Source: Marinirhabdus gelatinilytica (GTDB taxonomy: Bacteria; Bacteroidota; Bacteroidia; Flavobacteriales; Flavobacteriaceae). From it: a stretch of 64,000 nt of DNA. Of the stretch, positions 33,980 to 42,528 are shown piece after piece. The notes beneath the pieces were generated by a model that saw nothing but the letters and a program-made list of their open reading frames with translations, was not told the DNA's origin and did no database searches. Position 1 is the first letter of the stretch. Every line of letters begins with the position of its first letter. The DNA lies in contig NZ_QRAO01000004.1 in NCBI RefSeq assembly GCF_003353425.1, positions 62,001 to 126,000 on the forward strand. The letters run 5' to 3'. Both the position numbers and the translations under genes were made by a program.

Positions 33980-35499
33980 AAAAATTCTTACTATATAGTA
34001 TACAAGTAGCCCTGCTATCCGCATTTCTAGTATTTCAGTCTTGCGAAGAAGAAGGAATTACAGATAACGGAATAGGAAAACTAACGGGAACAGTAGTTGT
34101 AGATGGTGAAAATAGTCCTCTCGCAAATGTTAAGATATCAACCACACCAACCTCAAACACGGTATTTACCAATGATGAAGGTTTTTTTGTGATAGATGTC
34201 ATCAACGTGGGTGATTACTCAGTAAAAGCAGAATTGGAAGAATATGTTACAGCTTTCGAACCTGCAACAATTATAGATGGAGAAACCACAAATGTAGTGT
34301 TCGAATTAGAATTGACAGCCGAAAGTAATGTTCCACCCAGTGCTCCTATCTTAGTATCGCCAGAAGATAATGCTACCAATGTAACCCCACCAGTGGATTT
34401 TGTCTGGACATCTTCTGATACCGACACAGATGATATTGAATACATTTTCGAACTTCGGAATGGAAGCACGAACGAAATTTTAATGTCCCAAAGCCTTGTA
34501 GATACAACCTTTACGGTAGAAAACCTGGCAGTAGGGGTCAACTATTTTTGGCAAGTAACTGCAACGGATAATGTAAATCCTTCGGTAGCAAGTGATATAA
34601 GCAGTTTTTCAACGGCGGGCAGTGTTGACAACCGTTTTTTCTATTCAAGAATAATAGATGGTTCCAACGTGATATTTTCTGGAAATGATACAGGTGGGGA
34701 CGAAACCCCCAACGAAGATGAGGTACAACTTACCCAGCCAAGCACAAACAGCTTTAGGCCAAAACTAAACCGTACCGCAAACAAAATTGCTTTTTTACGA
34801 ACCGTGGGTCCAGAAACCCATCTCTTTACAATGGACATAGACGGTACTAACGTACAACAAATTACTTCTTCTATACCAGTGGCAGGTTTCAGGCTGGACG
34901 AAATAGAATTTGCTTGGCATGCCGATGGAAGCAGGATTTATTACCCAAGCTTCAATATATTGTATTCCATAAATGTATTTGGAACAGATATTCAGGAGGT
35001 GTATGTTAACCCTGAAGAGAGATTTATAACTGAAGTAGATGGTAATGAAATTAACGATCTAATTGCCATTAAAACAAACAATTCAGCTGGTTATGAAGCA
35101 AGAATCGTTATAGTAGATCCAGACACAGAAGCAGAAGTACAGGTAGTGTTTGAAGGCAGGGAAGGCGCTCTTGGAGGTATAGACTACTCTATAGATGGCT
35201 CTACAGTATTGTTTACTAGAGATGTTTCAGAATTCCAGATTGCATCTTATAGGCAATTAGATACAAGAATCTTCGAATTTGATACTGCAACAAGTGTTAT
35301 AACAGAAGTTTCAGAAGATAAACCACCAGGAACCAACGATCTGGATGCAAGGTATTCCCCAACCGAAGGTGAGATTATTTACGTGAATGCCCCTAACGAT
35401 GGTGTTTCCATTGGTGATATCTATTTTAACGTAAGAGATGAAAACATGACGGACAGAGAATTGCTGTTCACACAAGCTTACATGCCCAATTGGCAATAG
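33976..35499 (+). CDS. Lipoprotein with carboxypeptidase-regulatory-like, FnIII-like and beta-propeller regions
   Basis: A 507-residue exported lipoprotein (lipobox FQSCEEE at about residue 23). Residues ~38-105 form a CarboxypepD_reg-like sandwich (GTVVVDGENSPLANVKIST, then FFVIDVINVGDYSV). Residues ~115-210 look like a fibronectin type III domain (PSAPILVSPEDNATNV, then VNYFWQVTATDN). The rest has TolB/PD40-like blades (NKIAFLRT, HLFTMDIDGTNVQQIT, FAWHADGSRIYY). It is the last gene of the curli assembly operon, coupled to csgG by an ATGA overlap. A structural or adhesin role in the amyloid matrix is plausible but unproven. Confidence 0.72.
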   Translation: MKKFLLYSIQVALLSAFLVFQSCEEEGITDNGIGKLTGTVVVDGENSPLANVKISTTPTSNTVFTNDEGFFVIDVINVGDYSVKAELEEYVTAFEPATIIDGETTNVVFELELTAESNVPPSAPILVSPEDNATNVTPPVDFVWTSSDTDTDDIEYIFELRNGSTNEILMSQSLVDTTFTVENLAVGVNYFWQVTATDNVNPSVASDISSFSTAGSVDNRFFYSRIIDGSNVIFSGNDTGGDETPNEDEVQLTQPSTNSFRPKLNRTANKIAFLRTVGPETHLFTMDIDGTNVQQITSSIPVAGFRLDEIEFAWHADGSRIYYPSFNILYSINVFGTDIQEVYVNPEERFITEVDGNEINDLIAIKTNNSAGYEARIVIVDPDTEAEVQVVFEGREGALGGIDYSIDGSTVLFTRDVSEFQIASYRQLDTRIFEFDTATSVITEVSEDKPPGTNDLDARYSPTEGEIIYVNAPNDGVSIGDIYFNVRDENMTDRELLFTQAYMPNWQ

Positions 35500-35519
35500 C
35501 CAAATAGGTTAAATTGATA

Positions 35520-35553
35520 AAAAAAGCGTCCCGAACTTTCGGGACGCTTTTTC
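35520..35553 (+). terminator. Terminator of the curli assembly operon
   Basis: A 12- to 13-bp stem AAAAGCGTCCCGA / TCGGGACGCTTTT with a short loop and a T run, 20 bp after the stop. Confidence 0.9.
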
Positions 35554-35585
35554 ATTCTTTACTTTTGTGGTTCTAAGATAATTAT

Positions 35586-36767
35586 ATGAGCCAAGAAGTT
35601 TCAAAAAGATATGCCCAACGTGGAGTCTCAGCAGGTAAGGAAGATGTTCACAATGCCATCAAGAACGTAGATAAAGGCCTTTTTCCCAAAGCCTTCTGTA
35701 AAATAGTGCCAGATTACCTCACGGGTAGTGAAGAGCACTGCCTTATTATGCACGCAGATGGGGCTGGTACCAAATCCTCATTGGCCTATATGTACTGGAA
35801 AGAAACCGGAGACCTATCGGTTTGGAAAGGAATTGCACAAGATGCACTTATTATGAATGTTGATGACTTACTGTGTGTTGGTGCAGTAGATAATATTACA
35901 CTATCCTCAACCATTGGGCGTAATAAAAATTTGATTCCTGGCGAAGTGATCTCGGCCATTATAAACGGAACTGAAGAGTTATTGAAAGATTTAGCAAGCT
36001 TTGGGGTACATATCCATTCTACGGGTGGGGAAACAGCAGATGTTGGGGATCTTGTGCGAACTATTATTGTAGATAGTACTGTTACGGCCAGAATGAAACG
36101 TAGTAATGTAGTTGACAATGCAAACATTTGTCCGGGCAATGTTATAGTTGGGTTGGCATCCTATGGCCAGGCAACTTACGAAACTCAATATAATGGCGGG
36201 ATGGGCAGCAACGGTCTGACGAGTGCCCGTCATGATGTATTCCATAAATATCTGGCAAAAAAATACCCGGAGAGTTTTGATGCTTCAGTCCCTGAAGATC
36301 TTGTGTACAGCGGAAGTAAGCAATTAACCGATAGTGTAGAAAATTCACCAATAGATGCTGGAAAACTAGTGCTTTCTCCTACAAGGACCTACGCTCCAAT
36401 TATCAAGGATATCCTAAATAGATATTCGCCAGAACAAATACACGGTATGGTACACTGTAGTGGCGGAGCACAAACCAAGATCCTTCATTTTATAGATACG
36501 TTACATATTATAAAGGACAGCCTGTTTGAAACACCGCCCTTGTTTAAACTTATTCAAGAGGAAAGCGGTACAGACTGGAAAGAAATGTACCAAGTGTTCA
36601 ATATGGGGCATAGAATGGAATTGTATGTCCCCGAAAAAATAGCCCAGGAAATTATCTCAATTTCAAAATCCTATCGTGTAGATGCCCAAATAATTGGTCG
36701 TGTAGAGGCTTCAACAGAAAAAAAGCTGACAATAAAATCTGAACATGGAGAATTTACGTATTTTTAA
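35586..36767 (+). CDS. purM: Phosphoribosylformylglycinamidine cyclo-ligase (AIR synthase), long form
   Basis: PurM closes the imidazole ring of purines (FGAM + ATP to AIR). The 393-residue protein begins SKRYAQRGVSAGKEDVHNAI and carries HADGAGTKSSLAY, AQDALIMNVDDLLCVGA and HSTGGETADVGDLVRT, typical of PurM. The C-terminal half has GLASYGQATYET and MVHCSGGAQTKI. It is ~45 residues longer than E. coli PurM, as in other Bacteroidota. It has a terminator upstream and is probably transcribed alone. Confidence 0.92.
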   Translation: MSQEVSKRYAQRGVSAGKEDVHNAIKNVDKGLFPKAFCKIVPDYLTGSEEHCLIMHADGAGTKSSLAYMYWKETGDLSVWKGIAQDALIMNVDDLLCVGAVDNITLSSTIGRNKNLIPGEVISAIINGTEELLKDLASFGVHIHSTGGETADVGDLVRTIIVDSTVTARMKRSNVVDNANICPGNVIVGLASYGQATYETQYNGGMGSNGLTSARHDVFHKYLAKKYPESFDASVPEDLVYSGSKQLTDSVENSPIDAGKLVLSPTRTYAPIIKDILNRYSPEQIHGMVHCSGGAQTKILHFIDTLHIIKDSLFETPPLFKLIQEESGTDWKEMYQVFNMGHRMELYVPEKIAQEIISISKSYRVDAQIIGRVEASTEKKLTIKSEHGEFTYF

Positions 36768-36824
36768 AAAAGTAAGAAAATAGCTACAAGCAATGCAGCT
36801 ATCATAAAATAGGGGGAATATTTT

Positions 36825-37559
36825 ATGGATATGGGTACCAAACAACCACTTCAATATAAAAAAACGCTTCTGGCTGTGTCAGTACTATTATTATTGGCCA
36901 GTGTTACAGTGCATTATTTGGGCAACTATCCAGTTTATAGATTACTAAGAGGGGTCATTAGTTTTACATTTTTGGCTATCCTATTTTCTTATCATAAAAA
37001 AAATACCAACCCCTTGCTGGCCACGTTTCTGATTCTCTACGGTACATCTAGCGTTATTACAATTTGGTATGAAAATGCCACTCTTGGTTTTATTTCTCTA
37101 ATATTGAATTTTATAGCCTACCTTTTCTTGATACGTGCCGTTTGGCTCAAGGCTACATTTAAAAATTTAGGAATAGCTCTTACCTTGGTCTTTATAGTGT
37201 TAATTATAATAAATGCATACCTATTATATGAATTTATAACAATGATGCGTGATTTTGCCAATGGAGGCCTTAATTATGCCTCTATGCTCTTAGGCGCCAT
37301 GGCGTTAGTGGTTGTTAGTTTCTTGGCGCTTTTGTACAACCACACCTACAATAGCAAGCCTTCCTTGGTCTTTACAATAGCTGTTTTTATGTTTGTTTTT
37401 GCCGAAATTTTCCGTGCTATAGGGTACTATGGTTTTGGTTTTGATAACATTCCTGTGTATATCGCTCGAATATTGCTCATACTTGGTTCTGGTATGATTG
37501 TCCACTTTGCGTTGATGCCAAAGAAAAACAATGAAAGCCTATCATGTAAACTCCTGTAA
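36825..37559 (+). CDS. Multi-pass membrane protein of unknown function
   Basis: A 244-residue inner-membrane protein with seven or eight hydrophobic segments and short loops, ending in a charged tail (MPKKNNESLSCKLL). The overall topology and the motif FVFAEIFRAIGYYGF loosely recall YhhN/TMEM86-like proteins, but I cannot assign it. Two in-frame starts (36825 and 36831) are equally possible. It lies between purM and prfA without obvious links to either. Confidence 0.7.
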   Translation: MDMGTKQPLQYKKTLLAVSVLLLLASVTVHYLGNYPVYRLLRGVISFTFLAILFSYHKKNTNPLLATFLILYGTSSVITIWYENATLGFISLILNFIAYLFLIRAVWLKATFKNLGIALTLVFIVLIIINAYLLYEFITMMRDFANGGLNYASMLLGAMALVVVSFLALLYNHTYNSKPSLVFTIAVFMFVFAEIFRAIGYYGFGFDNIPVYIARILLILGSGMIVHFALMPKKNNESLSCKLL

Positions 37560-37637
37560 CCATTCTACAATTGTGGGTGCTAGTCCTTCACTGGCTATGA
37601 GTTGTTCCTTTAATGAATATCTTTAACCGTAGCCCCG

Positions 37638-37668
37638 TTGAAACCTTCCTTAATTTATTGTAAATTTG
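37638..37668 (+). promoter_or_regulatory. Promoter of prfA
   Basis: A TTG (37638-37640) and an exact -7 TAAATTTG (37661-37668) are 20 bp apart. The prfA ATG is 40 bp downstream. Confidence 0.55.
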
Positions 37669-37707
37669 GCAACGTGTTGAAGGTAATTTCGGCATAAAAA
37701 ATATACT

Positions 37708-38784
37708 ATGTTAGAAAAACTCCAAATAGTTAAAAATAGGTTTGATGAAGTAAGTGACCTTATCATCCAGCCAGAAATAATTAGCGATCAAAAACAATAT
37801 ATCCAGCTCAATAAGGAATATAAAGATTTGCGAGCTCTTATGGATAAGCGTGAAGCATATATTACCGCTACCGAGCGTGTTGAAGAAGCCGAAGAGATTA
37901 TTGCAGATGGAAGCGATGCCGAAATGGTTGAAATGGCCAAGATGCAACTGGACGAGGCTAAATCTAAACTGGAAAAGCTTGAAGAGGAGATTAAATTTAT
38001 GCTCATTCCTAAAGACCCTGAGGATACCAAAAACGCAGTAGTAGAGGTAAGGGCCGGTACCGGTGGCGACGAGGCCAGTATCTTTGCGGGAGACTTACAC
38101 CGTATGTATACCAAATATTGCGAGAGCAAAGGTTGGAAAGTAAGTGTGGTAGACTTTAGCGAGGGCACCAGTGGCGGTTATAAAGAAATCCAGTTCGAGG
38201 TAGAAGGAGAAGATGTGTACGGAACCCTAAAATTTGAAGCAGGTGTTCACCGTGTACAACGTGTGCCACAAACCGAAACACAGGGAAGGGTGCATACCAG
38301 TGCAGCAACGGTGATGGTTTTTCCGGAGGCCGAAGAGTTTGATGTTGAAATAGACCCCAAGGAAGTACGTGTAGATTACTTCTGTTCCTCAGGGCCGGGC
38401 GGTCAATCTGTAAACACTACCTATTCTGCTGTACGGCTAACACATGAGCCCACAGGTTTGGTAGCACAATGCCAAGATCAAAAATCCCAACACAAGAATA
38501 AAGAAAAAGCATTTAAGGTGTTGCGCTCTAGGTTGTACGATCTTGAATTGGCGAAGAAGCAAGCCGAGGATGCTGAAAAACGTGGCTCTATGGTAACCAG
38601 TGGCGATAGGAGCGCAAAAATTAGAACGTACAATTATCCACAAGGACGGGTAACAGACCATAGGATTAACCTCACATTGTATGATTTGAGCAATATTATT
38701 GATGGCGACATACAGAAAATTATTGACGAGCTTCAATTGGTGAGCAATACCGAAAAACTGAAGGAAGCAGGAGAAACATTTTAA
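37708..38784 (+). CDS. prfA: Peptide chain release factor 1
   Basis: RF1 ends translation at UAA and UAG. The 358-residue protein has the codon-reading segment [18 protein letters not shown] (PxT-type motif of RF1, not the SPF of RF2), and the hydrolysis motif GGQ in [12 protein letters not shown]. The downstream [19 protein letters not shown] and [18 protein letters not shown] also fit RF1. It has its own promoter and leads a prfA-pyrF-binding-protein operon (9-bp gap, then an overlap). Confidence 0.96.
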   Translation: MLEKLQIVKNRFDEVSDLIIQPEIISDQKQYIQLNKEYKDLRALMDKREAYITATERVEEAEEIIADGSDAEMVEMAKMQLDEAKSKLEKLEEEIKFMLIPKDPEDTKNAVVEVRAGTGGDEASIFAGDLHRMYTKYCESKGWKVSVVDFSEGTSGGYKEIQFEVEGEDVYGTLKFEAGVHRVQRVPQTETQGRVHTSAATVMVFPEAEEFDVEIDPKEVRVDYFCSSGPGGQSVNTTYSAVRLTHEPTGLVAQCQDQKSQHKNKEKAFKVLRSRLYDLELAKKQAEDAEKRGSMVTSGDRSAKIRTYNYPQGRVTDHRINLTLYDLSNIIDGDIQKIIDELQLVSNTEKLKEAGETF

Positions 38785-38793
38785 CGCATACCT

Positions 38794-39612
38794 ATGACTA
38801 CTGAAGAACTTGTTGCCCAAATACATAAAAAAAAATCGTTTCTCTGTATTGGTCTAGATGTAGATTTAAATAAAGTTCCGAAGCATTTATTAACCGAAGA
38901 AGACCCAATCTTCGCCTTCAATAAAGTTATTATAGATGCAACCCACCACCTCGCAGTGGCATACAAACCCAACACAGCTTTTTATGAGGCCTACGGAATT
39001 AAGGGCTGGAAAGCATTGGAAAAAACCATACAGTACCTAAATAAAAATCATCCTGAAATTTTTACCATCGCAGATGCAAAACGGGGCGATATTGGTAACA
39101 CCTCTTCTATGTACGCAAAAGCTTTTTTTGAAGATCTTGGGTTCGATTCGGTTACTACCGCACCTTATATGGGAAAAGATAGTATTGAACCCTTTCTTAA
39201 TTTTAAAGATAAGCATACCATTCTCCTGGCGCTAACGTCTAATAAAGGGGCTTTCGATTTTCAAACAAGAAAGATAGATGGTAAAGAAGTGTATAAAACT
39301 GTGATTGAGATATCAAAAACCTGGGAAAACTCACAAAACCTTATGTATGTCGTAGGCGCCACAAAAGCAAGTTATTTAAAAGATATCAGAAAACTGGTGC
39401 CCAATAACTTCTTATTGGTCCCTGGCGTAGGAGCCCAAGGAGGAAGCTTAAGAGAAGTTTGCAAATACGGACTTTCTTCAAATATTGGCCTGCTCATAAA
39501 TTCCTCAAGGGGTATCATTTATGCTGGTAACAATAAAGATTTTGCTCAAGCAGCTCGATCTGCTGCAAAAGAACTCCAAACCCAAATGCAGGAAATTTTG
39601 GATGCACTATAA
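38794..39612 (+). CDS. pyrF: Orotidine 5'-phosphate decarboxylase (type 2)
   Basis: PyrF decarboxylates OMP to UMP. At 272 residues it is the longer type 2 form. Key motifs are CIGLDVD at the N-terminus, YKPNTAFYE, the catalytic [11 protein letters not shown] (Asp-Lys-x-x-Asp) and the phosphate-binding [11 protein letters not shown]. It is 9 bp after prfA and overlaps the next gene by 11 bp. Confidence 0.95.
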   Translation: MTTEELVAQIHKKKSFLCIGLDVDLNKVPKHLLTEEDPIFAFNKVIIDATHHLAVAYKPNTAFYEAYGIKGWKALEKTIQYLNKNHPEIFTIADAKRGDIGNTSSMYAKAFFEDLGFDSVTTAPYMGKDSIEPFLNFKDKHTILLALTSNKGAFDFQTRKIDGKEVYKTVIEISKTWENSQNLMYVVGATKASYLKDIRKLVPNNFLLVPGVGAQGGSLREVCKYGLSSNIGLLINSSRGIIYAGNNKDFAQAARSAAKELQTQMQEILDAL

Positions 39613-40378
39613 AGATCAATTGCATAGAGAACTGTTTGTTGAGTCTCCGCCAAAGCGTATAGTGTCTTTGGTCCCTTCGCAAACCGAACTTTTGGTAGAT
39701 CTAGGCCTTGCCAGCAGTATTGTTGGGCTTACAAAGTTTTGCGTACACCCAATTGGCTTCAAGGAATCCAAGACAATAGTTGGGGGTACCAAACAAGTGC
39801 ATTATGATACAATAGAATCGTTGAATCCGGACATCATAATTTGTAACAAGGAAGAGAATACAAAAGAAATGGTATTGGAGCTAGAGAAAATAGCTCCGGT
39901 CTGGGTGAGTGATGTCTATACTGTTGAAGACAATTTGCAACTTATTGAAATGTTAGGTGAATTATTTGCTGTTACTAAAAGTGCAGAGCAACTTTCTCAA
40001 AAAATTGAAATGGCCTGCGGAGAGTTCAAAGTTTTCATGGAGGATAAAGCAAGAAAGAACGTAGCTTATGTGATATGGAAAAACCCATATATGGTAGCAG
40101 GACAAAACACTTTTATCGATAGTATACTACAGCTTCATCGTTTCGACAATATTTTCAAGAACCACGATTCTAGGTATCCCGAGGTTTCAGAAGATGAATT
40201 AAAAAATGCTGATGCGGTGTTTTTGTCAACCGAGCCTTTTCCGTTTAAAGAGGAAGATGTTTTGGCATTAAAAAACGCCCTTGGGGTACAAGTGCGTTTG
40301 GTAGATGGTGAATATTTTAGTTGGTATGGTTCTAGGGTTTTGAAAGCGTTCCCGTATTTTAAGACGCTACATCCTTAA
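39602..40378 (+). CDS. Cytosolic-looking TroA/BtuF-type helical-backbone substrate-binding protein
   Basis: A 258-residue protein with the fold pattern of vitamin B12/iron-siderophore binding proteins: [39 protein letters not shown], then [20 protein letters not shown] start at [11 protein letters not shown], overlapping pyrF by 11 bp. An upstream in-frame start would lie entirely within pyrF. No signal peptide or lipobox is seen, which is unusual for a periplasmic binder, and no permease is nearby. Such orphan members are common beside pyrF/prfA in Flavobacteriia. Confidence 0.8.
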   Translation: MHYKDQLHRELFVESPPKRIVSLVPSQTELLVDLGLASSIVGLTKFCVHPIGFKESKTIVGGTKQVHYDTIESLNPDIIICNKEENTKEMVLELEKIAPVWVSDVYTVEDNLQLIEMLGELFAVTKSAEQLSQKIEMACGEFKVFMEDKARKNVAYVIWKNPYMVAGQNTFIDSILQLHRFDNIFKNHDSRYPEVSEDELKNADAVFLSTEPFPFKEEDVLALKNALGVQVRLVDGEYFSWYGSRVLKAFPYFKTLHP

Positions 40379-40379
40379 A

Positions 40380-40562
40380 TTATTTATCTGCTTTTTGTAG
40401 GGTAAGATATTTAATTTCGTCAAAAACTCTGTAGGCCTCTTTTTGTACTTTTTCACTTTCTTCCTTATCTCTCAAAGCAATTTTAAAAGATTTCTTCATA
40501 AGCTCGGAGTATTTTCTCTCAAGCTTTTCTATTCTTGTTTTTCTCTTTAACCAATTGGACAT
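40380..40562 (-). CDS. Lacal_2735 family small protein
   Basis: A 60-residue, very basic helical protein (MSNWLKRKTRIEKLERKYSELMKK-like start; coiled-coil heptads through residue 45). It matches the small Lacal_2735 family of Flavobacteriia, of unknown function. It has its own promoter (minus-strand TACCTTTG at 40596-40589) and is convergent with the binding-protein gene, with a 1-bp gap. Confidence 0.75.
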   Translation of the reverse strand: MSNWLKRKTRIEKLERKYSELMKKSFKIALRDKEESEKVQKEAYRVFDEIKYLTLQKADK

Positions 40563-40588
40563 AATTTCCTCTTCTCTTCTTATTGAGG

Positions 40589-40596
40589 CAAAGGTA
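40589..40596 (-). promoter_or_regulatory. -7 element for the Lacal_2735 gene
   Basis: The minus strand reads TACCTTTG, an exact -7 match 26 bp before the start codon. No clear -33. Confidence 0.45.
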
Positions 40597-40662
40597 ATAA
40601 GCGAAAAATTTAAACTATATTAATGTAACGTTAATCAAATACTAATTTGTTTGAAAAATTTT

Positions 40663-41364
40663 TTAATCCTGTAGTGCAAAGACTTGGCGTAATAATGTGG
40701 TAGTCCTAGATGCTATGTTGTTCCTAATCTTCTTTTCTTCTACCCCAATCATGGTGTAAACACCATCCAAGGCTTCGTTTGTCACATAATCGGTTAGATC
40801 CGGATTTACAGGATTCACAAAGGGTATAGTATTGTATTTTGTTATAATATTTGCCCATACCTTATCAGCCCCAACCTTTTGAAAGGAATTCTGTATCACA
40901 GGATTAAACTTAGCATACAGTGCGCTATTGGTCCTCCCCTCCAAGTAGTTTGTAGCGGCATTGTCCGACCCCAATAAAATATTCTTTGCATCATTAAATG
41001 TTATGCCTTTAACGGCATCTACAAAGATTGGTGTTGCTTCTTTAACAGCATCTTCGGCGGCTCTGTTCAATAGTTTCAAGCCTTCGTCTGCAAGACTGCT
41101 AAGACCAATATCACGAAGGGTCTTGTCTACTTTTTGCAATTCTTGCGGCAATAATATCTTTACAAGATTGTTTTTGTAAAAACCATCTTTTTGGGTAAGC
41201 CTGGTAACTTGTTTGTCAATTCCAAAATCCAATGCTTGCCGTAAGCCATTGGCGATCATGGTTGGATCCATAGCTCCGCCTTGTGGTAGGGTGTTCACTA
41301 CTTGTTGTAATTCGGCACAGGAAATTAGAACGAAACAGGAAAAAAATAGGATGAGCTTTTTCAT
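40663..41364 (-). CDS. DUF4197 lipoprotein
   Basis: A 233-residue exported protein with signal peptide and lipobox LISCAEL (residue ~17). The body shows DUF4197 features: GLRQALDFGIDKQV, DGFYKNNLVKILLPQELQKVD and ALDGVYTMIGVEEKKIR. Mostly helical, function unknown. I start at MKKLILFF; an upstream ATG at 41409 adds 15 residues that would spoil the signal peptide. It lies downstream of the second T9SS gene but is separated from it by a terminator. Confidence 0.8.
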   Translation of the reverse strand: MKKLILFFSCFVLISCAELQQVVNTLPQGGAMDPTMIANGLRQALDFGIDKQVTRLTQKDGFYKNNLVKILLPQELQKVDKTLRDIGLSSLADEGLKLLNRAAEDAVKEATPIFVDAVKGITFNDAKNILLGSDNAATNYLEGRTNSALYAKFNPVIQNSFQKVGADKVWANIITKYNTIPFVNPVNPDLTDYVTNEALDGVYTMIGVEEKKIRNNIASRTTTLLRQVFALQD

Positions 41365-41393
41365 AATGTGGTTTTTACCTTGGGTATAAATAT

Positions 41394-41424
41394 AAAAAAA
41401 GCCCTTCAAAAAAGAAGGGCTTAA
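41394..41424 (-). terminator. Terminator of the second T9SS cargo gene
   Basis: On the minus strand a 9-bp stem AAGCCCTTC / GAAGGGCTT is followed by a T run. Confidence 0.85.
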
Positions 41425-41447
41425 AATTGTTATGTCAAGTTTATTTA

Positions 41448-42374
41448 TTACTTAACAACTTTTACTGTTTTAGAAGCTCCATCAATAGTGATGTTTACTA
41501 AGTAAGCACCTGAAGTAAGTGAGCTCATATCTACACTTGGAGATACAGCACCTGGGTTAGTAGAAAGTACTACTTTACCAAGAACATCATATACTACAAC
41601 AGCATCTACAGCATTTGCAGATTTTATGTTAAGTACATTTTGTACTGGGTTAGGATATACGCTGAAATTGCTTGCAGAGAAATCATCAGTACTCAAAAGT
41701 TCACCATCAACAAATGTTACATCGTCAATCCAATATTCGTTGTTACCATCAATTGCAAAGAAGTCTATACCTCCAAGAGTTGTATCTTCTTGGAAAGCAG
41801 TAGCAGGACCTTGGTCTCCAGCAACAGTCATTGTATATTCAAGGTTGTCTATATCAAAATAAAGTTGAACAGGGAACCACTCACCTTCTGGGTAGCTCAA
41901 TTCTTCTCCATTAGCAGCGTCAACAACAATTCCTGGGTTTCCACCACCGTCGTTAAAAGTAATGTTTCCAGAGTTGTATACTCCAGCACCACCGTTACCG
42001 GCACCTTGGAATCCAGTTCCAGGATCTTCAGTTTCTCCTTGAATGTTAAAATATCCAGTCATACCTGGGTTGATGTACATGTAGAATTGTAAAGTATAAT
42101 CTCCACTGGTTCTATTACCTAAAAGAAGCAAAATATCTTGAGGTCCAGCTCCTGGGCCTACAAATCCAGATTGCGATCCTGTTCTTACAATATCATCCAC
42201 AATATCTAAACTTTCTGGGCCATTCGTAGGATCTCCAGACCATACAGACCAAAGATTTGGATTTTGATCTACCATATCACCTAGGTTGTAATCTTCTAAT
42301 CCGTCTTCAAAGATTTGTGCGTTGGCACTAAATGTAAAAGCTACCAATGCAGCTAAAATGTAAATTTTTTTCAT
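41448..42374 (-). CDS. Secreted protein with T9SS type A sorting domain (jelly-roll-like)
   Basis: A 308-residue exported protein. The signal peptide ends SANAQ (residue ~19). The central part (IFEDGLEDYNLGDM, then GDYTLQFYMYINPG and WIDDVTFVDGE) resembles a concanavalin-like/LamG jelly roll seen in carbohydrate-binding secreted proteins. The C-terminus is a type A sorting signal: FSVYPNPVQNVLNIK, then YDVLGKV and SGAYLVNI, ending KVVK. Codon use is biased like the other T9SS protein. It has its own promoter and terminator. Confidence 0.85.
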   Translation of the reverse strand: MKKIYILAALVAFTFSANAQIFEDGLEDYNLGDMVDQNPNLWSVWSGDPTNGPESLDIVDDIVRTGSQSGFVGPGAGPQDILLLLGNRTSGDYTLQFYMYINPGMTGYFNIQGETEDPGTGFQGAGNGGAGVYNSGNITFNDGGGNPGIVVDAANGEELSYPEGEWFPVQLYFDIDNLEYTMTVAGDQGPATAFQEDTTLGGIDFFAIDGNNEYWIDDVTFVDGELLSTDDFSASNFSVYPNPVQNVLNIKSANAVDAVVVYDVLGKVVLSTNPGAVSPSVDMSSLTSGAYLVNITIDGASKTVKVVK

Positions 42375-42405
42375 AATTCTATTTGTTTAATCATAATTTG
42401 ACTTC

Positions 42406-42413
42406 AAATATAA
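42406..42413 (-). promoter_or_regulatory. -7 element for the second T9SS gene
   Basis: The minus strand reads TATATTTG, an exact consensus, 31 bp before the ATG. Confidence 0.5.
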
Positions 42414-42495
42414 GAAAAAAAACACTGCTTACCCTGTTATAAGGAAAGGTTTTGCTGCAGCTTTAATTAAAATTAACATTTATATAGTGTTTTCG

Positions 42496-42503
42496 TACCT
42501 TTG
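42496..42503 (+). promoter_or_regulatory. -7 element for icmF
   Basis: TACCTTTG is an exact -7 match, 25 bp before the ATG. No clear -33 TTG at the right distance. Confidence 0.45.
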
Positions 42504-42528
42504 CCTCTCAAAATTATAATATATTTCC

